Below, piece after piece: positions 42,975 to 52,552 of a stretch of 64,000 nt of DNA. The translations under genes and the position numbers were made by a program. Source of the stretch: Litorimonas sp039975855 (GTDB taxonomy: Bacteria > Pseudomonadota > Alphaproteobacteria > Caulobacterales > Maricaulaceae); the NCBI GenBank assembly GCA_039975855.1, contig JBDWGH010000002.1:868001-932000 (forward strand), given 5' to 3'. The notes under the pieces were generated by a model. The model was not told the origin of the DNA, ran no database searches, and saw only the letters and a list, made by a program, of their open reading frames with translations. Each line of letters begins with the position of its first letter. The stretch's first letter is position 1.

Positions 42975-43915
42975 TGGCCATTCTTGTTGTTGCAGAACAT
43001 GACAATGCGTCCTTGAAAGACGCGACCCATAAAACCGTCACAGCCGCCGCAAAAATGGGCGGAGACGTTGATGTCCTCGTCGCCGGTAAAGGCGTTAAAG
43101 ACGTTGTGGCCGCAGCTGCCAAGATTGATGGCGTGCGCGCTGTGATTGGCGTTGACCATGATAGCCTTGAGCGTCAATTGGCTGAAGCCATGGAAACTGT
43201 GGTTGTTGGCCTAATGAGCGGTTATGACGCCGTCCTTTCACCTGACACGACCACACATAAAAACTACATGCCGCGCGTTGCCGCCAAATTGGACGTGCAG
43301 CAAATCAGCTCTGTCACAGGTGTTGAGAGCGCAGATACATTTGTACGCCCAATCTATGCCGGTAACGCCATGGCCACTGTGCAGTCTACAGATGCCAAGA
43401 AAGTCGTCACTGTACGGACGACTGCTTTCGCAGCCGCTGGCGAAGGCGGTTCCGCCTCAACGTCAGACGCAGATGGCGGTATTGGTGCATTGAAATCCGA
43501 ATATGTCGGCGAAGAATTATCCAAATCAGATCGTCCTGAACTGACAGCGGCGAAGGTCGTTGTCTCTGGTGGTCGCGGTATGGGTTCCGGCGAGAACTTC
43601 AAATTACTTGAAGGTATCGCGGATAAACTCGGCGCAGCCATGGGTGCCTCCCGCGCAGCCGTCGATGCGGGCTTTGTTCCAAATGATTGGCAAGTTGGCC
43701 AAACGGGTAAGGCTGTTGCGCCTGAACTCTATATCGCTGTTGGTATTTCCGGCGCGATCCAACATTTGGCTGGGATGAAGGACTCCAAAGTCATCGCTGC
43801 AATTAATAAGGACGAAGACGCCCCGATTTTCCAAGTCGCGGATTACGGCCTCGTCGCAGACCTGTTCAAGGCCCTGCCGGAATTTGAAGCGGAGCTGACA
43901 AAGGCTGGCCTCTAA
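42974..43915 (+). CDS. etfA: Electron transfer flavoprotein, alpha subunit
   Basis: 313 residues. FAD is bound by the C-terminal domain (VVSGGRGMGSGENFKLLEGIADKLGAAMGASRAAVDAGFVPNDWQVGQTGKAVAPELYIAVGISGAIQHLAGM), complete to the KDEDAPIFQVADYGLVADLF end. TAATG overlap with etfB keeps the subunits in step. Confidence 0.96.
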   Translation: MAILVVAEHDNASLKDATHKTVTAAAKMGGDVDVLVAGKGVKDVVAAAAKIDGVRAVIGVDHDSLERQLAEAMETVVVGLMSGYDAVLSPDTTTHKNYMPRVAAKLDVQQISSVTGVESADTFVRPIYAGNAMATVQSTDAKKVVTVRTTAFAAAGEGGSASTSDADGGIGALKSEYVGEELSKSDRPELTAAKVVVSGGRGMGSGENFKLLEGIADKLGAAMGASRAAVDAGFVPNDWQVGQTGKAVAPELYIAVGISGAIQHLAGMKDSKVIAAINKDEDAPIFQVADYGLVADLFKALPEFEAELTKAGL

Positions 43916-43942
43916 GCCACACCTTTGCAATTTTATTCAGAA

Positions 43943-43981
43943 GCCTCGCGGTCAGACAATCTCTGGCGGCGGGGTTTTTTT
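43943..43981 (+). terminator. Terminator after etfBA
   Basis: CCTCGC (43944-43949) pairs with GCGGGG (43969-43974) across a 19-base loop, followed by seven T. It ends the etf operon and faces the convergent gene that stops at 43989. Confidence 0.72.
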
Positions 43982-43988
43982 GTGGAAT

Positions 43989-44498
43989 TTATTCACCCAC
44001 GAGAGCGTAGTCTCCCGAAGGAAGTTTTTCGAATTTCAGTTTCGCAGCTTCAAGGACTTTTGGATCGATCTGTATGGCACCGATTCCTGTCGCAGGGATC
44101 GGAGTTTCCGCAGAATTTCTGTTCTGAAGGTATAATGACATCAATTCTTCCTCTCGGCCCTTCCATCCAATTTGAGGATTGCTTGCTACGAACTGTTCCC
44201 AGTTCCCTGTATGACCAACAAATCCGCCCGCAACGCCTTCCTCAGATGGGTAAGGAGGCATGCCTCTGAATGTTAAAATATCCTCCCGCGCTTTCTCATA
44301 TCCATTCGAATGTCCACCCTCATAGGCCCGCACATAAATCTTGCACTTTGCCTCCTGCTCACCAGACAATTGGTCGTCACTTAATAATGTCGCACAGGCA
44401 TTATACTCGTTCCTAACCTCTGCAGGGTCATGATCATCTGCAACTGCCAATGGCGCAAACAACGAGCTGCACAATATCGGTACTAATATCCGTTTCAT
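43989..44498 (-). CDS. Exported protein of unknown function
   Basis: 169 residues from the ATG at 44498, which follows GGATTAAGG and lies 4 bases after the stop of the upstream gene. Signal peptide MKRILVPILCSSLFAPLAVA. The mature part has a pair of cysteines in NACATLLS...EAKCKIYVRAYEGG, a helical pattern reminiscent of small Rap1a/immunity-type periplasmic proteins, but I do not claim that family. Confidence 0.65.
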   Translation of the reverse strand: MKRILVPILCSSLFAPLAVADDHDPAEVRNEYNACATLLSDDQLSGEQEAKCKIYVRAYEGGHSNGYEKAREDILTFRGMPPYPSEEGVAGGFVGHTGNWEQFVASNPQIGWKGREEELMSLYLQNRNSAETPIPATGIGAIQIDPKVLEAAKLKFEKLPSGDYALVGE

Positions 44499-44502
44499 AA
44501 CC

Positions 44503-45243
44503 TTAATCCTCACCCGTAATATCGTTCAAAAATGCCCCCACATTTTCGGCAGTTGCGTTTTCGTCTTTAACGATTTCAGGCTTGGAGGGGTCAGAAGACT
44601 GTTGCGAAGATGATTGGCTTATCGATCCAGGTCGAAAATACAGAGCTCCGTCTTGGTTCTCGATTTGACTAAACACACTGGAAACCATTGTCACACATAC
44701 GGTCAATGCTCCAATCAAGGCTAAAATCACGCCGGGAAATGTGGTTGCAAGCTCAACACTACTTTTACGGCCTTGGCTGTCTTCTACTTTGACGTCCAAT
44801 TTTCCCTGCGTCGCTTCACGAATGCGAGCTAGGATTAATGCGCCCCCCATGACCATCAAGCCCATACCTGCCAGAAGTGACGCCGATTGCAAATATAAAC
44901 GTGACGCTATCAATGAACGGAGTAAGCTCGCCCGACCCATCTGAAAATCATGCTCCATTGCGACAGCCATAGAGGTTTCAGGAGAAACCTCCGTATCTGT
45001 CAAAATATCAGCCTCAATTAAATGATCAAATCCCGCAGTCGTGGCATTCGTCTCAAGCCCACTTAGGAGCTGCGCTAATTGCCAAGAGAGAAACGCAGCA
45101 ATAACCGCAAACGCGAATGTTACGCCAATAGCTGTTCGATTAACGAGGTTCCAAGTGCCTTTATCAATTTGAGCATCGGCAGGTGATGAAGACGCCGGAT
45201 CGGCAGATTCATCCTCAGAGTCTATTTTAGCTTCTTCATTCAT
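44503..45243 (-). CDS. Two-helix membrane protein of unknown function
   Basis: 246 residues from the ATG at 45243; upstream in-frame codons lack a good start context. An acidic N-terminal tail (about 1-30), a helix at about 40-60 (AIGVTFAFAVIAAFLSWQLAQLL), two more at about 103-130 and 150-175 (SLLAGMGLMVMGGALILARI; PGVILALIGALTVCVTMVSSVF), and a Ser/Gln-rich acidic tail. No family recognised; in operon with the exported protein downstream. Confidence 0.65.
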   Translation of the reverse strand: MNEEAKIDSEDESADPASSSPADAQIDKGTWNLVNRTAIGVTFAFAVIAAFLSWQLAQLLSGLETNATTAGFDHLIEADILTDTEVSPETSMAVAMEHDFQMGRASLLRSLIASRLYLQSASLLAGMGLMVMGGALILARIREATQGKLDVKVEDSQGRKSSVELATTFPGVILALIGALTVCVTMVSSVFSQIENQDGALYFRPGSISQSSSQQSSDPSKPEIVKDENATAENVGAFLNDITGED

Positions 45244-45444
45244 TTTGGTTGCGCCCCCGCCACTAAAAGTGGAGCTCTTTTGAGCCCAATCCAAGAATTT
45301 GTCAATTTCTTGAAAGAACCCCTAAACCTTCATTCGCGGTCAGGTTAGAAAATCAAACGTAAATCCTAAACCTTCAAAAACTCTAATTGCTCTTCACATT
45401 GTGTCGTTTTTTCGTAAAGTTCGGTATTCAATAAGGGGCACATC

Positions 45445-46887
45445 ATGAATAAATTAATCTTGCTGGCAACAGCACTCACTCTGGTTGCGTGTAACCAAGA
45501 GACCGTAAAAGACGAAAAGACAAGCAGTCTGAAGTCTACAAATCCTTACATAACCGTATCGCCGAAATTGGACGGCAACCTCCCTTTGGACGTTGTATTT
45601 TCGGACGCAAAAAATCTAACAACAGAACAAGATCGGCCGTTCTTTGATCACTATTCTTGGCAAACATTCATCGCATTAAATTGGCCCGCCGATATTTCAA
45701 ATCGCGGCGTCCCTATAAAGCCAAATACGCCGGATAGCTTTCTATCCACGAACCGCTCGGGCGAAACCTCTTCACCCGTTGTTTGGGAGACATATCGTGA
45801 AGGGTTCGAACTTTTCCCCCCAAATGACACACCTACGCCGCCACCGTGGAATAGTTCTGACCCAAGCTATTCACCAGCAGGAAACACCCATGACGGCAAA
45901 CGTGTATTTGCAATGACAACCAAAGGCGGTCTGATGGACGAAATCAATGAAGCTTTTGGCGGACCGCTCATTGATCAAAATAAAAAATATGTCCGGTATG
46001 AAGTTAGAATCAATGAGACCGAATATGAACAAGTTCGGACAGAGAAATGGTATGACAAGCCAACACTAGAAGATGCCATTGCGAAAGCGTTCAAAGAGTC
46101 TGGCAATGAAGGCATTCAATTTAAAAATAATTCAATAGAGTTAAAAGCGGCTTGGCGTGAAATGGTCGAAGGAGATGACCTCTCAAAATATTATGTTGTG
46201 AATGGCTTAATTGCTGATGCGGAAGGCAATTATTCTTCGGCGAATATGGGCCTCGTCGGTCTGCACATAATGCAGAAAACTGAGAAAGCCCCACAATGGA
46301 TTTGGTCAACATTTGAGCATGTTGATAATGTCACCGGAATCCACCCTTCATTTAACAATGGATCCGATGCGCCCACAACGCCTCTCACCTCTGCTTGCAA
46401 GGAGAAAGACGGCGTCAACCCATCCAGTATCACCCAAGCCGAAATCAAAGCGCGAGGCTATGATTGCGAACCTTTCGAAATTCCTCCGTTTGTCGCTGAA
46501 GCTAACCGGAGGCCTGTTCAGGTCACGCGAGTCGACCCCATTCCGACAACGCCGGCTCAACCAGCGGGATATTCAACGCAGGCCTTAAACACCAAATATC
46601 AGAAACTTGTCGGAGGCACTGTCTGGGAGAATTACGAACTCGTCAGTACGCAGTGGCCAACAAATCCAGAGCTCCCGTCTCCTTATGACCCAACATTCGA
46701 TCCAGATCCGGATTACAAACCGGAACTCGCCGGGAATCCATTTCCAGAGTTTTCCGCGAATTTGACCATGGAAACTTACTTTCAAAAGAATAGCTGCATG
46801 CAATGTCATTATCACGCAGCCGCGTATGGTACGGACTATAGCTGGATTATGGTCAACCGGGTCATTCCTCCTGAAGAGGCAAAATAA
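45445..46887 (+). CDS. Lipoprotein with a single C-terminal CxxCH haem motif
   Basis: 480 residues. Lipobox ALTLVACNQE near residue 16. FFDHYSWQTFIALNWPADISNRG and a tryptophan-rich middle resemble uncharacterised proteins annotated as cytochrome c family. The only haem c motif, CMQCH, lies about 30 residues from the end, so most of the protein is not a cytochrome fold. It is likely periplasmic or outer-membrane bound and alone in its transcription unit. Confidence 0.7.
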   Translation: MNKLILLATALTLVACNQETVKDEKTSSLKSTNPYITVSPKLDGNLPLDVVFSDAKNLTTEQDRPFFDHYSWQTFIALNWPADISNRGVPIKPNTPDSFLSTNRSGETSSPVVWETYREGFELFPPNDTPTPPPWNSSDPSYSPAGNTHDGKRVFAMTTKGGLMDEINEAFGGPLIDQNKKYVRYEVRINETEYEQVRTEKWYDKPTLEDAIAKAFKESGNEGIQFKNNSIELKAAWREMVEGDDLSKYYVVNGLIADAEGNYSSANMGLVGLHIMQKTEKAPQWIWSTFEHVDNVTGIHPSFNNGSDAPTTPLTSACKEKDGVNPSSITQAEIKARGYDCEPFEIPPFVAEANRRPVQVTRVDPIPTTPAQPAGYSTQALNTKYQKLVGGTVWENYELVSTQWPTNPELPSPYDPTFDPDPDYKPELAGNPFPEFSANLTMETYFQKNSCMQCHYHAAAYGTDYSWIMVNRVIPPEEAK

Positions 46888-46905
46888 GGGATGTATTTGC
46901 GGTGA

Positions 46906-47757
46906 CTACGGTTGATCTAATTTGATGAAGTCCAAACTATTTCTTACAAAATTTGGATCAATGACGGCGCTAAGGTGGGTGCCCTTTAACTGACGGTATT
47001 CTGCCCCCGGAATAATCTTCGCGAGGGCCTTACCCGAACCATTGGCCAAGTCTTGGTCGCCCGTCATCACCAGTGCCGGTATGTCAAATGTCGCGAGCAC
47101 GTCAGCCCCGGTATAAAGCCGGGATGACAGTGCTCCGCGTAGACCCGCGACAGTTCCACCAGTCGCGGCAATGCGCGCTGCAAGTAATTTCGCACCCGGC
47201 GTATCTTCACCGGCAGCCAGTTGGTCCAGGGCCCTGCGGAAAGCGTCATTTCGTTTGGTGTTCATTTCGTCTGCTGCCGCGTCCCCTATACCGCCTAAAA
47301 TCAGATAGGCTTCGTCCCGTGTCAGAAGGTGGTACCGTATGGCGGTCAATGCACCGTAGGAATATCCTATGACGGCATGAGGGCTCGTTTCCAAATGCGT
47401 CATCAGTGCAATTTGATCTCTCGCCGCTGCATCTCTCGGCCAGCTTTCAGGGTCATCTTTGACTTGGGACTGTCCGTGTCCGCGCATATCCGGCGCGATC
47501 ACACGGTAGCCTGCATCGGAAAACGCATCGACTATTCCGGTCTCAACGAAATTTTGCTTGGCAGAGGAAGAAAACCCATGCAGCAGCAGAAGGACAGGTC
47601 CCTCTCCGCGCTCTACATAGCTCAAGACTTGGCCATCGAATGACGCATAGGTCTGCCGCACCAGCTCAGTGTTGTGAGAATTTGGTTCAACCGTCTGGCA
47701 GGCCCAAAGCCCAAAAAGACAAGAAACAATGACGCCAAATTTCCAAAAAATATGCAT
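46906..47757 (-). CDS. Alpha/beta-hydrolase lipoprotein
   Basis: 283 residues from the ATG at 47757 (MHIFWKFGVIVSCLFGLWACQT, lipobox cysteine at about 20). The fold is clear: VLLLLHGFSSSAKQN (oxyanion hole), VIAPDMRGHGQS, nucleophile Ser in VIGYSYGALTA, Asp in ALVMTGDQD and His in LKGTHLSA. An esterase-like activity is likely, substrate unknown. Divergent from ggt, 58 bases apart. Confidence 0.85.
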   Translation of the reverse strand: MHIFWKFGVIVSCLFGLWACQTVEPNSHNTELVRQTYASFDGQVLSYVERGEGPVLLLLHGFSSSAKQNFVETGIVDAFSDAGYRVIAPDMRGHGQSQVKDDPESWPRDAAARDQIALMTHLETSPHAVIGYSYGALTAIRYHLLTRDEAYLILGGIGDAAADEMNTKRNDAFRRALDQLAAGEDTPGAKLLAARIAATGGTVAGLRGALSSRLYTGADVLATFDIPALVMTGDQDLANGSGKALAKIIPGAEYRQLKGTHLSAVIDPNFVRNSLDFIKLDQP

Positions 47758-47815
47758 GGGGGTAAAATGAGAGAAGCCCCTCGAATGTAAAGACAAAATA
47801 CTCTAGACCGCAAGA

Positions 47816-49603
47816 ATGACACGTATTCTCCTCCTCACGACCGCCCTTCTTTTTACGGCTTGCAAAGCCGCAGACGTTTCGTCTGCCGCAGTCATGGATG
47901 GTCCAACCATCACGACCACGCCAGCGCCCCAATCAGGCATGGTAGCGGCGGCCAATCCGCTGGCAACAGAAGCGGGATTGAAGGTCTTGCGTGAGGGCGG
48001 ATCCGCTGTGGATGCAGCAATTGCCGTACAAGCGACTTTGGGTTTGGTCGAACCCCAATCCTCTGGTCTCGGCGGCGGGGCATTCATGGTTCTGTACGAT
48101 CCTAAAACCGCCAAAGTCTGGACCTATGACGGCCGCGAAGAAGCCCCGTCAGGCGCAAGTGCGACGATGTTCCAAGACCCGGCAACTGGGAAACCGCGCG
48201 GTTATTTTGAGCGGGTCGGCTCTGGCCAAGCCACAGGCACACCCGGCGCCGTCGTTATGCTTCACCGCGCGCATCAGGATTATGGAAAACTCGACTGGGG
48301 CTCTCAATTAGATAGCTCTATAAAACTCGCCGAAGAAGGCTTTCGCGTAAGTCCCCGCATGGCCGGATTGGTCAAGCGTATGGGCGGGTATATTTTGAAA
48401 AATGACCCGGATACACGCGACTATTTCTTCATGGAGAATGGCGATCCTATCCCTGAAGGCTTCCTACGAGATAACCAGGCTTACGCGGATACATTGCGCG
48501 CAATCGCCAAAAATCCTCGCGCCTTACTCGAAGGCGAGATCGCAGCTGATATTGTTGCAAAGATAGGCCAAGACCCCTTCCCTGGTACATTAACCGTTGC
48601 GGATATGGCGAAATATCAACCTCGTAAAACTGAGGCGCTTTGCACCTCTTATCGCGGACATGCCGTTTGCGGCGCGCAACCGCCGGCGAGTGGCGGCATT
48701 GCCGTGCAGTCTATTCTCGGCACACTGGAAAACTTCGATATGGCCTCTGCGGGTAACACAGCGGAAGGTTGGCATCTTTTCGCAGAAGCCAGTTTTCTCG
48801 CCTATGCTGATCGCGATAAATTTGTTGCAGACAGCGAATTCGTCGAGGTCCCCACGGCAGAAATGCTAGACAAAAAATATCTCGCCAGTCGTGCCCAACT
48901 CATCAAACCCGACAGCGTCATGATCGACGTGAAAGCCGGTGATCCCGTTGGCTTTTCACGCGGGAAAGACGCGACACCTGACAATCCCGGGACATCCCAT
49001 TTCACCGTGATAGACAAAGATGGTTTGACCATCTCCGTCACCACGACTGTCGAAGGCGCCTTTGGTAGCCAGCGTATGGTACGCGGATTTTTATTGAACA
49101 ATCAGCTGACCGATTTCTCAGCCAGAGATAAAGATGCGGATGGCGTCCTAATCGCGAACCGTGTTACACCAGGCAAACGCCCGCGCAGTTCCATGAGCCC
49201 ACACATTGTTTTCGCACCGGATGGAGAGCTCTTATTTACAACGGGCTCACCTGGCGGAAATTCAATCATTGCCTATACGGCTAAATCAATTGTCGGCATG
49301 ATCGATTGGGGTTTGTCCCCGCAGGAAGCGATTGAGCTACCAAATGTAATTGCTCGCAACGGCTCTCTTCGGATGGAGGCACAGAATTTGCGGGACGCGG
49401 AAACGGAAGAGTTAAACCGCGGTGCGGGGGCGAAAGAATTTGGCATGGCAGAGGATATTGTCGCTGCCCTCGAAGGATTAGGGCATAAAGTCCGTCGTTC
49501 TGGCGGGGAAATTTCTGGCCTACATATAATCTATCGCCAGGACGATGGAACGCTCATTGGCGGGGCCGACCCGCGCCGAGAAGGTACCGCTGAAGCGCAG
49601 TAA
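47816..49603 (+). CDS. ggt: Gamma-glutamyltransferase
   Basis: 595 residues with a lipobox-like start (LLFTACKAAD). NPLATEAGLKVLREGGSAVDAAIAVQATLGLVEPQSSGLGGGAFM is the N-terminal signature; the autocleavage nucleophile is Thr393 in NPGTSHFTVID. RPRSSMSPHIVF and TGSPGGNSI complete the active site. It cleaves gamma-glutamyl bonds (glutathione) in the periplasm. Confidence 0.94.
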   Translation: MTRILLLTTALLFTACKAADVSSAAVMDGPTITTTPAPQSGMVAAANPLATEAGLKVLREGGSAVDAAIAVQATLGLVEPQSSGLGGGAFMVLYDPKTAKVWTYDGREEAPSGASATMFQDPATGKPRGYFERVGSGQATGTPGAVVMLHRAHQDYGKLDWGSQLDSSIKLAEEGFRVSPRMAGLVKRMGGYILKNDPDTRDYFFMENGDPIPEGFLRDNQAYADTLRAIAKNPRALLEGEIAADIVAKIGQDPFPGTLTVADMAKYQPRKTEALCTSYRGHAVCGAQPPASGGIAVQSILGTLENFDMASAGNTAEGWHLFAEASFLAYADRDKFVADSEFVEVPTAEMLDKKYLASRAQLIKPDSVMIDVKAGDPVGFSRGKDATPDNPGTSHFTVIDKDGLTISVTTTVEGAFGSQRMVRGFLLNNQLTDFSARDKDADGVLIANRVTPGKRPRSSMSPHIVFAPDGELLFTTGSPGGNSIIAYTAKSIVGMIDWGLSPQEAIELPNVIARNGSLRMEAQNLRDAETEELNRGAGAKEFGMAEDIVAALEGLGHKVRRSGGEISGLHIIYRQDDGTLIGGADPRREGTAEAQ

Positions 49604-49610
49604 ATAATAA

Positions 49611-51020
49611 CTACTCCGAAAGAGGTAGGGTCAAAACAAACCGCGTCCCGGTGTCGTCTGATGACATCAGGTTCAAATCCCCGCCTTGGGCCTTGGCCAG
49701 TTCTTTAGATATGGACAAACCGAGACCGGTTGATTTCGTATTTGCACTGTGAGCCTGTGCGCTGGAGAAAGCTTGAAAGAGATTTTCTTTCGCGCGGTCA
49801 GGTAGCCCCGGACCTGTGTCAGAAATGCGAAGCTCGGCTAGCCCGTCACGGATTTCCGCGCCGACCTGCAATCGACAGTTTTTCTCACAATGCGCAGCCA
49901 TCGCCTGCGCAGCATTTCTGAATAAATTATGGAAAATGCGATAGGCATGATCAGGGTCTGTTCGAACCATCAAATCAGTTGGAACCGTGTTCCGAAATTG
50001 CGTTTTGGGGAATTGTTCAATCACATCTGCAGCCGCTTCACCGATTGTAAACGCAATACGCGTGTCTTGAATTTGAGGGTCCGCGGTCTCCGCTCTGGAA
50101 TATGACATTACGTCTTCCGTCAGACCAATTCCGCGTTCAACAGTACGGGTTAGACGCTCCCCCATGTCAGAGAGTTTCTGCTCAGGGTTCATAGATAGAC
50201 GATCTGAGATCAATAAGGCCGAAGTCAGCACATTGCGGAGGTCGTGATTAATTTTGGCGACTGCCAGCCCTAATCCCGCAAGCCGTTCACGCTGACGGAA
50301 TGCCGCGCGCTGCGATTGTTTCATGTCGATAAATTCGCGTTCCAGCTGACCTATTTCATCTTTGCGTTTCGGGCGAGCGCGTTTGGCACGGCGATGTTCG
50401 GGATTTTCACGAAAGGCCGTCATGTCTTCGGCCAGCCGTTTGACGGGACGAATAATCATAGCCGACATAGACCAGTAGATCAGACTACCTGTGATAATCG
50501 CGATAATAAGAGAGAGCCAAAAGATACGTTTAAGATAATCGATTAATTCCATGCGCAATGCACTGCGTGGAATAAGGAGATCGAGCGAATCTTGTCCAGG
50601 CACAGGGCTCATCGCCTTAACTAAAAGTGTTTGGTGACTGTTAGAGAAGAAGTCTTGAAATGGAGCGAGCAAAGAAGGGAAACGAGGTGGAACTCTCATG
50701 TCAATTACAACAATTTCGCCTACATCTTCCGGTTGGTCGCCCAGGATCAACTCCGTCATGCCATCACGCTTCGCCGCCATTTGCAGCACATCCGTATCGG
50801 TCATGAATTGTTCGGTGAGAATCTCGGAAGCCTCGTAATCCGGCACACCGGTCAAAGCCTGCGCGAGCAGTCCCGCTTGTTGGGAACGCTCAGTCAACCA
50901 ATCCTGTCGAAAGAGGGCGGCAGATGGTACAAAGATAACCATCTCTGCCAGCATGACGAAACCAATCGTCAGCAGGAGCAGCTTTGAAGATAGCCGCCGC
51001 GATATGAACCCATCAACCAT
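49611..51020 (-). CDS. Membrane sensor histidine kinase
   Basis: 469 residues. Two membrane helices (LLLLTIGFVMLAEMVIFVPSAALF; IFWLSLIIAIITGSLIYWSM) bound a periplasmic sensor domain of about 130 residues; a HAMP-like linker (IRPVKRLAEDMTAFRENPE) follows. The phospho-acceptor is His259 in KINHDLRNVLTSAL, then N-box NLFRNAAQAM, DTGPGLP and GLGLSIS. No response regulator is adjacent, so its partner is unknown. It ends 8 bases from the convergent ggt stop. Confidence 0.93.
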   Translation of the reverse strand: MVDGFISRRLSSKLLLLTIGFVMLAEMVIFVPSAALFRQDWLTERSQQAGLLAQALTGVPDYEASEILTEQFMTDTDVLQMAAKRDGMTELILGDQPEDVGEIVVIDMRVPPRFPSLLAPFQDFFSNSHQTLLVKAMSPVPGQDSLDLLIPRSALRMELIDYLKRIFWLSLIIAIITGSLIYWSMSAMIIRPVKRLAEDMTAFRENPEHRRAKRARPKRKDEIGQLEREFIDMKQSQRAAFRQRERLAGLGLAVAKINHDLRNVLTSALLISDRLSMNPEQKLSDMGERLTRTVERGIGLTEDVMSYSRAETADPQIQDTRIAFTIGEAAADVIEQFPKTQFRNTVPTDLMVRTDPDHAYRIFHNLFRNAAQAMAAHCEKNCRLQVGAEIRDGLAELRISDTGPGLPDRAKENLFQAFSSAQAHSANTKSTGLGLSISKELAKAQGGDLNLMSSDDTGTRFVLTLPLSE

Positions 51021-51067
51021 TTTATGTGTTTACGTCGCGGCGAACAAAATGCCCAGCGGAACTTGAC

Positions 51068-52522
51068 CTAGTGGAATTTCGCCCAAAAATTGGCCGTCAT
51101 CCGGATTTTTGACTTGGGACCAAAAAGTGCGTCGGTATACAAACTAGATGCTGCCCGTTTAACGGCCTCAGACCGCGTGGGATAAGGTGAAATAATCTGA
51201 GCTAAGCTCGACACTTTCATCTTCCCTGTTATCGCCACGGAGAGCATATGAATTATTTCGCCAGCGTGAGCTCCGACAACAGAGCCACCTAGAATTTTGC
51301 CCTTTTTTCCTACAATGATTTTGACGCCGCCATGAGTAGAGCGTTCAGCAATAGCTCGATCATTTTCATCAAAATGGAATTCTGCCACTTGTACGATATC
51401 ACCGTATTTCTCACGGGCTTGAGCTTCAGACAAACCAATATTAGCGAGTTCAGGCTCAGTGTAGATTGCGGCAGGCATTCGGTCAGTTGTGGCCGTTGAA
51501 AAACTCTTCTTTAGCCCTTGCGGCAGAATAAAGAAATTCTTGAACAGGCTTCCCGCATGATGACCTGCAATATGAGTCAAACCGCCCATGCCTTTGGCAA
51601 CATCGCCAGCCGCATAGACCTTCTTATTCGACGTCCGAAGATTGTCATCCGTGTCGATACCGCGGCGATCAAAATCAATGCCTGCAGACTCCAGACCTAG
51701 ACCCTCAACAGCAGGTGCACGTCCCGCGGCTACGAGCAAGTGCGAGCCTTTAATAACGGTCCCATCTTCCAACTCCACTTCGACGCCGGACTTAGCTTTA
51801 CGAATTTCTTTGGTTTTGACTGGTGCGTGGAATGTGATGCCTTCCTCTTCCAAAGCCTTGACAAGGACTTGAGCGTGTTCCGGTTCATTGCGGCTTAATG
51901 GCGGCGCAATATCAATGATAGTGACGTCGGCACCTAAGCGTCGGAACGTTTGGCCCATTTCCAATCCAATAGGGCCTGCACCAATGACCAGCAAATGTGA
52001 CGGAAATTTATCGAGACTAAAAATATTCTCATTCGTTGCGTAATCAACTTGGTCCAATCCCGGGATCGGAGGAGCAGAGGCACGGCTCCCGACCGCAACA
52101 ACAAAACGTTTTGCGCGCACGCGAGTTGTTTCAGATTCCACCGTATTCGCATCGACGAATTTTGCGTATTCAGAGATGACCGTGGCGCCCAAACCTTCAA
52201 ACCGCTCTACAGAATCAACCGGCGCAATCGTGGCAATCACATCTGTGATATGGGCTTTAACGGCCTCCCAATCGACTTTGGGTTCAACGGGCGTAATTCC
52301 GAATTTCTCTCCGGACCGCTGGGCCTGCGCCATCTTGCCTGCTTTCAAAATAGCTTTAGATGGGACGCATCCATGGTTCAGACAGTCGCCGCCCATTTCC
52401 GCGCCTTCAAACAAAAGCACATTCCGATCAAGCATGGCGGCACCTGCCACCATAGATAAGCCCGCAGAGCCTGCGCCGATTACGCACAGATCAACATCAT
52501 ATTCTGTTTTTTCGATAGACAT
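51068..52522 (-). CDS. Pyridine nucleotide-disulfide oxidoreductase (MerA/Lpd-like)
   Basis: 484 residues. FAD loop VIGAGSAGLSMVAGAAML, redox cysteines in GGDCLNHGCVPSKA, NAD loop LLVIGAGPIGLEMGQTF, a second FAD block VYAAGDVAKG, and a C-terminal dimer domain with SPYPTRSEAVKRAA. It lacks the N-terminal metal domain and C-terminal cysteine pair of MerA, and there is no 2-oxoacid dehydrogenase gene nearby. It is adjacent to TVP38-like and DUF547 genes, a grouping I recall from other bacteria; the true substrate is open. Confidence 0.88.
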   Translation of the reverse strand: MSIEKTEYDVDLCVIGAGSAGLSMVAGAAMLDRNVLLFEGAEMGGDCLNHGCVPSKAILKAGKMAQAQRSGEKFGITPVEPKVDWEAVKAHITDVIATIAPVDSVERFEGLGATVISEYAKFVDANTVESETTRVRAKRFVVAVGSRASAPPIPGLDQVDYATNENIFSLDKFPSHLLVIGAGPIGLEMGQTFRRLGADVTIIDIAPPLSRNEPEHAQVLVKALEEEGITFHAPVKTKEIRKAKSGVEVELEDGTVIKGSHLLVAAGRAPAVEGLGLESAGIDFDRRGIDTDDNLRTSNKKVYAAGDVAKGMGGLTHIAGHHAGSLFKNFFILPQGLKKSFSTATTDRMPAAIYTEPELANIGLSEAQAREKYGDIVQVAEFHFDENDRAIAERSTHGGVKIIVGKKGKILGGSVVGAHAGEIIHMLSVAITGKMKVSSLAQIISPYPTRSEAVKRAASSLYTDALFGPKSKIRMTANFWAKFH

Positions 52523-52552
52523 AGTTTTTCTCTCTCAACAGACCTTCGCCAA

